Assembly: GCA_035347995.1 (NCBI GenBank)
Contig: DAOPQD010000093.1
Coordinates: 1-12,401 of the forward strand
Origin: JAAZNO01 sp012798275
Lineage (GTDB): Bacteria; Chloroflexota; Anaerolineae; B4-G1; SLSP01
DNA length: 12,401 nt
Direction of reading: 5' to 3'
The translations under genes and the position numbers were made by a program. This document shows positions 6,649 to 12,401 of the stretch, in pieces; position 1 is the first letter of the stretch; each line of letters opens with the position of its first letter. The notes under the pieces were generated by a model. That model was given only the letters and a program-made list of their open reading frames with translations, was not told where the DNA came from and ran no database searches.

Positions 6649-8181
6649 ATGCAACTGAGCACCGGACAAATTGTCAATAACCGCTATCGGATAGCACGCC
6701 TCCTGGGGCAGGGCGGCATGGGGGCAGTCTATCGCGCGTGGGATCTCACCTTGAACATCCCCGTCGCTCTCAAGGAGATGCTCCCTGATCCTTCCCTCTC
6801 GCCCCAGGAACTGGCGCAGCTGCGGCAGCAATTTCAGCAGGAAGCGCTTGCCCTGGCCGGATTGATGCATCCTAACCTGCCCCGGGTGACGGATTTCTTC
6901 GAGTGGGAGGGCCGCGATTATCTGGTGATGGATTTTGTGGAGGGCGAGAATCTGGCGACCCTGATTGAACGCCACGGAGCGCTGCCGGAAGAACAGGTGC
7001 TGCGTTGGGCGAGGCAGCTGTTGGGTGCGCTGGAAGCCTGTCATCAACGCCACATTTTGCACCGCGATATCAAGCCTCAGAATATCATCATCTGCGCCGA
7101 TGGACGAGCGGTGCTGGTGGATTTCGGGCTGGTGAAGTTGTGGGACCCGCACAATCCGCAAACGCAACGCATTATCGCGGGGATGGGCACGCGCGAGTAT
7201 GCTTCCCCCGAGCATTTTGGGCTGCGTGGCTGGCACACGGAGCCGCGCAGCGATATCTACAGCCTCGGCGCGACGCTCTACCATGCCCTCACCGGCAAGG
7301 AACCGCCGTCGGCGTTGGCGCGCTTCACGGACGGCGATACCCTGGTCCCGCCGCACACGCTGGGACTGCGGGTACAATCGCGGACGGAGACGGCGCTCTT
7401 GCAAGCGATGGCGCTGGACCCCAATCGTCGTTTCCCCGACGTGCAGGCGATGCGCGCGGCGCTGGAGGGTGAGCCTCCAAAAGCGGACGGGGGCGATCGA
7501 GGGAGGGCGGAGAAGCTGACCGCCGCGCCTTCCCTTCCTGCACAACGCTCCGCACAGCGCTCCGCACCGTGGCGCGAGGAACTGGCGACGGCCCTGGCAA
7601 TGGCGGTGCTGGGCGTGTGGATCCTCCAATTCATGCTCTTCCGTTACTCTACGGATCTGCCGCAGATCTTTCGCCTGACCCTGGGAGCATTGTTGTTGGG
7701 CGCATTGGGCTGGTTTGTCGGCGATACGATTTTCCAGGCGCTGACGCTATCCGATGCTGCCGTTGCTGCGACGGCGGCCTTGCCCTCGGGCGGGGGACGT
7801 CCTACCCAGCGCCTCGTGATTTCTACCCGCAAGTTGATGCGGAAGCTCACAGCGGCGCAGCAGCTCGGCCTGCTGGCGGGATTGGTAGTCCTGGCGGCCG
7901 TGGCGGCCTGGGTGCTGGGGCCGGTCATCGCGAAGGTGCCTTTCCTGTGGGCAAGTCTGCCTTCCTATGCATTCGCGGCGCCGCTGGCATGGGCCGCGAT
8001 GGGGCGAAAGCCCTTTCGGGCCGGCGCGGCGCATATTCTGGTGGTTTCCGTGGGCGGTGCGGCGCTGCGCGCGAGCACGGGAAGTGGCGCGATGTTGCCG
8101 GAATTATTAGGCGCCTCGGCGGCGGGCGCCGTGGTGATAGAAGTCTTTGTGTGGCTTGTCTGGCGCAAGAGAGGGCCCTGA
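6649..8181 (+). CDS. Ser/Thr protein kinase with polytopic membrane domain
   Basis: This 510-residue kinase has a cytosolic catalytic domain (about 12-273) with GQGGMGAV (20-27), K42, E65, HRD (138-140), DFG (158-160) and the activation segment GTREYASPEHF (180-190), slightly different from the GTPEYAPPEQY of genes 1, 6 and 7. After a basic, polar linker the C-terminal half is strongly hydrophobic, with likely helices near 312-330, 342-365, 404-424, 433-452, 460-474 and 483-505, ending in positively charged WRKRGP. No large outside domain is present, so any signal would be sensed in or through the membrane. I do not recognise the membrane domain family. It starts 55 bp after gene 4 and ends 36 bp before gene 6. 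The kinase call is firm; the number of helices is approximate. Confidence 0.93.
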   Translation: MQLSTGQIVNNRYRIARLLGQGGMGAVYRAWDLTLNIPVALKEMLPDPSLSPQELAQLRQQFQQEALALAGLMHPNLPRVTDFFEWEGRDYLVMDFVEGENLATLIERHGALPEEQVLRWARQLLGALEACHQRHILHRDIKPQNIIICADGRAVLVDFGLVKLWDPHNPQTQRIIAGMGTREYASPEHFGLRGWHTEPRSDIYSLGATLYHALTGKEPPSALARFTDGDTLVPPHTLGLRVQSRTETALLQAMALDPNRRFPDVQAMRAALEGEPPKADGGDRGRAEKLTAAPSLPAQRSAQRSAPWREELATALAMAVLGVWILQFMLFRYSTDLPQIFRLTLGALLLGALGWFVGDTIFQALTLSDAAVAATAALPSGGGRPTQRLVISTRKLMRKLTAAQQLGLLAGLVVLAAVAAWVLGPVIAKVPFLWASLPSYAFAAPLAWAAMGRKPFRAGAAHILVVSVGGAALRASTGSGAMLPELLGASAAGAVVIEVFVWLVWRKRGP

Positions 8182-8191
8182 TTTCAGGGCC
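8174..8191 (+). terminator. Hairpin across the stop codon of gene 5
   Basis: GGCCCTGA (8174-8181) and TCAGGGCC (8184-8191) are perfect reverse complements around TT, and the stop codon TGA lies inside the first arm. No U-tract follows, so it is not a canonical terminator. It may be an RNA processing, stabilising or translation-tuning element between genes 5 and 6. The type is assigned loosely. Confidence 0.45.
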
Positions 8192-8198
8192 ATGGGGC

Positions 8199-8217
8199 AG
8201 GAGCAGGGGGGGGCGGA
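8199..8217 (+). promoter_or_regulatory. Unusual ribosome-site region with G8 tract before gene 6
   Basis: AGGAG (8199-8203) lies 14 nt from the ATG at 8218, and a run of eight G (8206-8213) sits between. The G-run itself (AGGGGGGGG) could serve as the Shine-Dalgarno site at 4 nt spacing. Another ATG at 8192 is 26 nt upstream and would come into frame if the tract gained one base. Confidence 0.5.
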
Positions 8218-10146
8218 ATGCTACAACAGGGCCAGCTTTTGCAGGAGCGGTATCGCGTGATCGCGCTGTTGGGCCAGGGCGGTATGGGAGCGGTCTATCG
8301 CGCCTGGGACACGCGGCTCAATGTCGTCGTGGCGCTCAAAGAGATGCTCTCTCAGCCCGGCACGGAGCCGGCCCTTTTGGCGCGTCTGCGCGAGCAATTC
8401 TATCAGGAGGCCACCATTCTGGCGCGGCTCAGCCATCCCTATTTGGTGCGTGTGACGGACTTCTTTCTTGAAGGGCCCAACGCGTACCTGGTGATGGATT
8501 TTGTCCAGGGCGAAAGCCTGGAAGCCATCATCAAGCGCGAGGGCGCCTTGTCCGAAACGCAGGTGCTGACGTGGGCGGAACAGTTGCTGGATGCCTTGGA
8601 GTATTGCCACGAGCAGGGAATCATTCACCGGGACATCAAGCCGCAGAATGTGATTATCCGTCCCGACAACCGGGCGGTGCTGGTGGATTTCGGGTTGGTG
8701 AAGCTGTGGAACCCGGCTGATCCCCGCACGCAGACCATCATGCGCGGGTTGGGGACGCCGGAATACGCGCCGCCGGAGCAGTACGACACACAGGCCGGTC
8801 ATACCGATCCACGCAGCGACATTTACAGCCTCGGCGCGACGCTCTATCACGCGCTGACGGGGCAGGCGCCGCCAACGGCAACTCAGCGGATTGCCCGGCG
8901 GGCGGCTTTCCAACCCCCACGCTTGCTCAACTCGCAGATTTCTTCTACCACGGACGCCGCCATTTTACAGGCGTTGGAGCTGACGGTGGAGTACCGCTTC
9001 CCCTCGGCAGCGGCGATGGCACAGGCGTTGCGCCAGCGCGTGCCGGCAGCGCGCCCTGCTCCTCCACCGTCGCCTGGGGTGACAACGCCCTATCCTCAGC
9101 CCTCTGCTGTGACCTCGTCCGCTCATGGGCTGACCCAATACCCGCCGCTGCCTCCTGCCTATGGCTCAGGCGGACGTCCCCCAGCTTCTGGGGCCGGCCC
9201 GGCTCCTTATCCGCAAGCGGGCGGAATATATGCCCCTCCTGGCCCTGTGTCTGCCGGCGCGCCGGCTCCCGTTGCGGCGGCGCGGGGAAAAACTGGCCTG
9301 TATGTGGGCCTCATCGCGGTGATCCTGTTGCTGATCGCGGGCCTCGGATGGGTCTATGCCGGGACGGAGGGGGTAGGGCCGCTCGCGCAATTCCTGGCCC
9401 CTATGCCAGAACCCACCCGCACGCCGGAAATCCCCGTCATCGTCGAAGTGACGCCTGGGGCCACGCCCCTCCCGCCGTCGCCGACTGTCACACCGCGGCA
9501 GCCGACCATCACCCCTCTGCCAACCCTGATGCCGATGCCTACGGCCACGCCGGCAGCTACCGCCACGTCCGCGCCGGTGCCTACGGCGACGCCGCGTCCG
9601 GCGACGGCGACTGCGGTCCTGCCGACGGCCACCTCCGCACCGGCTCGCCCCGGCGTGATTCTGGATTTCGACCGTGACGTGGATTGGCGGCGCGGTGACG
9701 AGCCTTACGGCACGCTTACCCGTTCTGGGGACCAGGCGCGCTCTGGCTCATCTGGGAAATTGGAGTATGATTTCCCTGCGGTGGAACGTAACTACGTGGT
9801 CTTTCGCGCCAATCCCGTGCTTGCTCTGGAAGGGCAACCGGCGGGGCTGACGGTCTGGGTTTACGGCGATGGGTCGGGGCATTTCTTGAACGCCTGGATC
9901 AAGGACAGTGCCGGCGAGGTGCGCCAGTACACGTTTGGGCGGGTGACGCATCAGGGCTGGCGGCAGATGACGGCGCGCTTCGACGACGGCGTCGGTTGGC
10001 CCAACGGCCCCATCAGCGGAACCGATAACGGCGCGTTGGATTTTCCGGTGCAGTTCTACGCCCTGGTGTTGGATGGGGTTCCCGATGGCTCGGCGAGCCG
10101 GGGAGTCCTTTATCTGGATGAACTCAGTGTGTTCTACGGCGGATGA
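8218..10146 (+). CDS. Membrane Ser/Thr protein kinase with beta-sandwich-like extracytoplasmic domain
   Basis: The product has 642 residues. The kinase domain (about 11-272) shows GQGGMGAV (19-26), K41, E64, HRD (137-139), DFG (157-159) and GTPEYAPPEQY (179-189). A Pro/Gly/Ala/Tyr-rich cytosolic linker (275-355) leads to one membrane helix (about 360-380). Outside, a Pro/Thr-rich linker (398-475) precedes a domain at about 478-642. That domain has the pattern ILDFD, then L-VWVYGDGSGH, W-KD--G, GWR, and a closing YLDELSVFYGG. This looks like a galactose-binding-like or carbohydrate-binding beta-sandwich, such as those at the C-termini of secreted glycan-active proteins, so glycan sensing is plausible but not shown. 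It has no cysteines, unlike the outside parts of genes 1 and 7. The kinase part is very close to that of gene 7. Confidence 0.94.
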   Translation: MLQQGQLLQERYRVIALLGQGGMGAVYRAWDTRLNVVVALKEMLSQPGTEPALLARLREQFYQEATILARLSHPYLVRVTDFFLEGPNAYLVMDFVQGESLEAIIKREGALSETQVLTWAEQLLDALEYCHEQGIIHRDIKPQNVIIRPDNRAVLVDFGLVKLWNPADPRTQTIMRGLGTPEYAPPEQYDTQAGHTDPRSDIYSLGATLYHALTGQAPPTATQRIARRAAFQPPRLLNSQISSTTDAAILQALELTVEYRFPSAAAMAQALRQRVPAARPAPPPSPGVTTPYPQPSAVTSSAHGLTQYPPLPPAYGSGGRPPASGAGPAPYPQAGGIYAPPGPVSAGAPAPVAAARGKTGLYVGLIAVILLLIAGLGWVYAGTEGVGPLAQFLAPMPEPTRTPEIPVIVEVTPGATPLPPSPTVTPRQPTITPLPTLMPMPTATPAATATSAPVPTATPRPATATAVLPTATSAPARPGVILDFDRDVDWRRGDEPYGTLTRSGDQARSGSSGKLEYDFPAVERNYVVFRANPVLALEGQPAGLTVWVYGDGSGHFLNAWIKDSAGEVRQYTFGRVTHQGWRQMTARFDDGVGWPNGPISGTDNGALDFPVQFYALVLDGVPDGSASRGVLYLDELSVFYGG

Positions 10147-10177
10147 GAGATACAAGACTTTTGATTCTAATCCTATC

Positions 10178-10183
10178 GGGAGG
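10178..10183 (+). promoter_or_regulatory. Ribosome binding site fixing the start of gene 7
   Basis: GGGAGG lies 6 nt upstream of the ATG at 10190. It decides against a longer reading from 10073, which would overlap the previous gene by 74 bases and add 39 residues without resemblance to any kinase N-terminus here. Confidence 0.88.
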
Positions 10184-10189
10184 CTTGCT

Positions 10190-12034
10190 ATGGCGCTTGA
10201 CGCTGGACAATTGTTACAAGATCGCTATCGCATCGTGACCTTGCTTGGCGAGGGCGGCATGGGGGCCGTTTATCGTGCCTGGGACACGCGGCTGAACGTC
10301 GCCGTGGCGCTCAAGGAGATGCGTCCCCAGCCGGGCCTCGATGCTGCGACGCTCGCCGGCTTGCGCGAACAGTTCCGCCAGGAAGCGACGATCCTGGCGC
10401 GCCTCAGCCATCCCAACCTGGTGCGGGTGACCGATTTCTTTGAGGAGGGCAGCAACTCCTATCTGGTGATGGACTTTGTCCTGGGGGAGAGCCTGGCGGA
10501 CAAGTTGACGCGGGAGGGGCCACAATCCGAAGCGCAGGTCATTGAATGGGGCAGGCAGCTGCTCGACGCGCTGGCCTATTGTCATGCAGAAGGCATTATT
10601 CATCGGGACATCAAGCCCCAGAACGTGATCATTCATCCAAACGGCAAGGCCATGCTGGTGGATTTTGGGCTGGTCAAGCTGTGGAATCCCAATGATCCGC
10701 GCACGCAGACGATCATGCGCGGCATGGGCACGCCGGAATACGCGCCGCCGGAGCAATACGACACTCAGAGCGGCCATACGGATGCGCGGAGTGACCTTTA
10801 CAGCCTGGGGGCGACGTTGTACCACGCGCTTACCGGGCAGGCGCCGCCGACCGCCACGCAGCGGATGGCGATGCCGGGCGCTTTCAAGTCGCCGCGGACG
10901 CTCAACGCGCGGATCTCGCCGGCCATGGAGGCCGTGATTTCGCGGGCGATGGAGCTGCAGCTGGATCGGCGCTTTCCCTCCGCCGCCGCGATGCTCGACG
11001 CGCTGGTGAGCCAACGGCCGGCGCCGGCCATGCCCTCGCCGATTCCGGCGGAGGCGTCACCCTTGCCTTCTGCTGCGGCTTATCCGCCGTTGCCCTCCGC
11101 CGGGCAGCTGCCTCCTTCACCTTCGGCCGCGGCCTATTCGCCATTGCCTTCCACGGTGCAAATGCCCTTGGCCACTCCCGCAGCGCCCTATTCGCCGTCG
11201 CCCTCCGCCGGGCAGCTACCGCCCGCACCGCCGGCAGCGGCTTATCCGTCGTTTCCTTCCGCCGGACAGCTGCCACCCTCTGCGGCAGAGCCTCCCAAAA
11301 AACGCCGGTCGCCATGGGTGTGGATCCTCGGCGGCCTGGGCGCGCTGATCCTGGGGGCGAGCCTCATCTGTGGGCTGGTGGTGTGGCTTGGCAACGGCAG
11401 CTTGTTTGACGGGGGGACAGCGACCCCGACGGCGGTCGTGGGTGTCCTGCCTACATCGCTGCCGGAGTTGGCGACGCCGACATCGCGGGTGGTTGTCACT
11501 TCTGGCCCGACGGCCGTCCCTGCTACCGGCAGTTTCCAGATCACGGTGGACAATTACAGCGGATATACCATCTGCTACGTGCAGATCTCCTCGTCTGAAG
11601 CAGAAGACTGGGGCGAGGACTGGCTCGGCGGCGATGAGTACCTCTATCCCGATGACTCACGGGCTTTCGAGGTGCCGGCAGGAGCTTATGACGTGAGGGT
11701 GAGCGATTGTGACGAAATGGTGCTCGCTACCGCCTGGGGAGTGAGTGACGATTACACGCTCACGGTAGGCGGCCCGGGCCTGGTCTCCCTGCGGGTGAAG
11801 AATGAGTCCAGTGTGGAGATCTGCTACGTTTACATTTCTGACGTCACCGCGGATTCCTGGGGCGAGGACTGGCTGGGCACGAGTGAGTCCATCGCCGCTC
11901 AAGGCGGACAGCGCATATTCTTCCTCAATCCGGGGACGTATGATCTGTTGGTCCAGGATTGCGACGGCAACGACCTGGTTTCTGAATTCCAGGTAGAGCT
12001 CCAGTCGGACAAGGATTGGACGATCTCGGACTGA
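10190..12034 (+). CDS. Membrane Ser/Thr protein kinase with two tandem extracytoplasmic domains
   Basis: The product has 614 residues from the ATG with a strong ribosome site. The kinase domain (about 12-273) shows GEGGMGAV (20-27), K42, E65, HRD (138-140), DFG (158-160) and GTPEYAPPEQY (180-190), so it should be active. A long Pro-rich cytosolic linker (275-370) contains four 18-residue tandem repeats. A basic KKRR patch precedes the single membrane helix (about 376-400). After a short Thr/Pro linker, residues 450-532 and 533-614 are two copies of one domain, 83 residues apart. Both carry ICYV.IS, then WGEDWLG, then a PG-YD pattern and a DCD, with paired cysteines C462/C507 and C545/C591 that may form one disulfide per copy. 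Similar WG-DWLG domains occur in other bacterial surface proteins as far as I recall, with no defined ligand. It lies 43 bp after gene 6. Confidence 0.95.
   Translation: MALDAGQLLQDRYRIVTLLGEGGMGAVYRAWDTRLNVAVALKEMRPQPGLDAATLAGLREQFRQEATILARLSHPNLVRVTDFFEEGSNSYLVMDFVLGESLADKLTREGPQSEAQVIEWGRQLLDALAYCHAEGIIHRDIKPQNVIIHPNGKAMLVDFGLVKLWNPNDPRTQTIMRGMGTPEYAPPEQYDTQSGHTDARSDLYSLGATLYHALTGQAPPTATQRMAMPGAFKSPRTLNARISPAMEAVISRAMELQLDRRFPSAAAMLDALVSQRPAPAMPSPIPAEASPLPSAAAYPPLPSAGQLPPSPSAAAYSPLPSTVQMPLATPAAPYSPSPSAGQLPPAPPAAAYPSFPSAGQLPPSAAEPPKKRRSPWVWILGGLGALILGASLICGLVVWLGNGSLFDGGTATPTAVVGVLPTSLPELATPTSRVVVTSGPTAVPATGSFQITVDNYSGYTICYVQISSSEAEDWGEDWLGGDEYLYPDDSRAFEVPAGAYDVRVSDCDEMVLATAWGVSDDYTLTVGGPGLVSLRVKNESSVEICYVYISDVTADSWGEDWLGTSESIAAQGGQRIFFLNPGTYDLLVQDCDGNDLVSEFQVELQSDKDWTISD
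11069..11284 (+). repeat. Four tandem 54-bp coding repeats
   Basis: Codons 294-365 of gene 7 form four 18-residue units, each starting with S/P-A-A and then Tyr (Y298, Y316, Y334, Y352), followed by PSAGQLPP or a variant. The third-base and residue differences show the units are imperfect; unit 2 is the most diverged (STVQMPLATP). They lie in the cytosolic linker between kinase and membrane helix. Confidence 0.85.
11537..12034 (+). repeat. Intragenic tandem duplication of a 249-bp domain-coding unit
   Basis: Two units, 11537-11785 and 11786-12034, encode the paired outside domains of gene 7. TCTGCTACGT at 11571 recurs at 11820, and TGGGGCGAGGACTGGCT at 11609 recurs at 11858, both at exactly 249 bp. 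DNA identity is clear only in such blocks, so the duplication is not recent over its whole length. Confidence 0.85.
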
Positions 12035-12080
12035 GCGCTGGCCCGGTGTCCTTGATGGCGGCGCTGATTAAAGAGCTGGA

Positions 12081-12135
12081 TGCCGATGAACGCCGATGAG
12101 AGAAGAATCTGCGTCAATCTGCGAAAATTAGCGTC
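12081..12135 (+). repeat. Degenerate 10-bp-period repeats
   Basis: TGCCGATGAA and CGCCGATGAG (12081-12100) are followed after 5 nt by AATCTGCGTC, AATCTGCGAA and AATTAGCGTC (12106-12135), all in 10-bp register within each group. They resemble in style, though not exactly, the ATTCGTG decamers at 141-180. Confidence 0.6.
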
Positions 12136-12145
12136 CTATAGTTCT

Positions 12146-12215
12146 CCGCGCTGAAGCGCGTTGTTTGGGAGATCGCTTCAGCGAGCTTGACGTAGCACAC
12201 CCGGAATTCATTCCG
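12146..12215. repeat. Palindromic interspersed element, right copy
   Basis: CCGCGCTGAAGCGCG (12146-12160) is identical to 82-96, then TGTTTG, then an extra block containing CGCTTCAGCG (12174-12183), then GACGTAGCA (12189-12197) as at 106-114. A CGGAAT-TC-ATTCCG dyad (12202-12215) follows. The right copy thus carries about 17-20 bp not found in the left copy. Confidence 0.7.
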
Positions 12216-12326
12216 AGGCAGCCTGAGAGTGGAATGAAAATGTGCGGTCATTGTTCAGCCTGGCGCCAGGTAGCTCGACGGCGATGGATGAACCTTTGTG
12301 AGCTGTAGCTTTTGCCCCACCCCCTG

Positions 12327-12362
12327 CCCCTCCCCAACGGCGCCTGCGCCGTTGGGGAGGGG
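12327..12362. repeat. Perfect 16-bp palindrome with CCTG loop
   Basis: CCCCTCCCCAACGGCG (12327-12342) and CGCCGTTGGGGAGGGG (12347-12362) are exact reverse complements. On the + strand it is followed by AGAAAAAATAAGG, not by T, and on the - strand the T-run precedes it, so a standard intrinsic terminator is not supported. It is probably an interspersed REP-like element. Confidence 0.75.
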
Positions 12363-12386
12363 AGAAAAAATAAGGGGGTTTTGCAG

Positions 12387-12401
12387 GCGGGCTACGCCCG
12401 C
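12387..12401. repeat. Short inverted repeat at the window edge
   Basis: GCGGGC and GCCCGC flank TAC, forming a 6-bp stem that reaches the last base of the window and may continue beyond it. Confidence 0.5.

Larger units (their letters stand above)
12035..12401. other. Downstream intergenic region without a recognisable gene
   Basis: No credible gene was seen. The region holds degenerate 10-bp repeats (12081-12135), the right copy of the palindromic element (12146-12197), a CGGAAT/ATTCCG dyad (12202-12215), a 16-bp perfect palindrome (12327-12362) and the start of another inverted repeat at the edge (12387-12401). No canonical terminator with a T-run was seen after the last gene. Confidence 0.7.

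Noticed and set aside
6286..7629. Minus-strand reading frame spanning genes 4 and 5
   Set aside because: It crosses two well-supported genes and shows only composition-driven sequence.
7569..8471. 300-codon + strand frame over the gene 5/6 junction
   Set aside because: Gly/Arg-rich shift of the two real genes; no domain and no ribosome site.
10073..10189. Upstream extension of gene 7 to an ATG at 10073
   Set aside because: It would overlap gene 6 by 74 bases, has no ribosome site, and adds residues unlike any kinase N-terminus; the ATG at 10190 has GGGAGG 6 nt upstream.
12234..12308. 24-codon frame containing CGHC after the last gene
   Set aside because: Too short, no ribosome site and no second Cys pair for a metal site.

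Overview
This window reads as accessory signalling DNA from a GC-rich bacterium, most likely a member of the Chloroflexota (Anaerolineae-like). The reasons are the dense set of Hanks-type Ser/Thr kinases of the GQGGMGAVYR type, the low-complexity Thr/Pro/Ala linkers between membrane and sensor domains, LysM and W/G-rich extracytoplasmic modules, zinc-ribbon-plus-Pro-rich proteins, and palindromic repeats between genes. The phylum is an inference from protein style. No rRNA, tRNA or core marker gene is present to prove it.

Layout: all seven genes are on the + strand. (1) 191-1921 is a membrane Ser/Thr kinase with an extracytoplasmic W/G-rich duplicated module. (2) 1921-3897 overlaps it by one base and encodes a zinc ribbon, a degenerate kinase-like domain and a PP2C phosphatase. 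(3) 3949-4380 is a small membrane-anchored LysM protein. After a gap of about 150 bp holding a dyad-symmetric element come (4) 4533-6593, a soluble kinase with two zinc ribbons and TPR repeats; (5) 6649-8181, a kinase with a polytopic membrane domain; (6) 8218-10146, a kinase with a beta-sandwich-like C-terminal domain; and (7) 10190-12034, a kinase with two tandem copies of an 80-residue extracytoplasmic domain. Gaps between neighbours are short (36 to 55 bp apart from the one before gene 4), so genes 1-3 and 4-7 look like one or two operons.

Functional picture (inference): four kinases (genes 1, 5, 6, 7) share nearly the same catalytic chassis but carry four different C-terminal input modules, three of them predicted outside the membrane. 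The single PP2C enzyme is the obvious opposing phosphatase. Its kinase-like domain has lost the lysine, HRD and DFG motifs and may act as a docking or regulatory part. The cytosolic TPR kinase could be a scaffold or downstream node. The LysM protein may tie the system to the cell surface.

The flanks (1-190 and 12035-12401) contain no convincing gene but carry palindromic repeats, including a shared GCGCTGAAGCGC-type element on both sides of the cluster and degenerate 10-bp-period repeats. A variant of the 10-bp repeat also forms the leader of gene 5.
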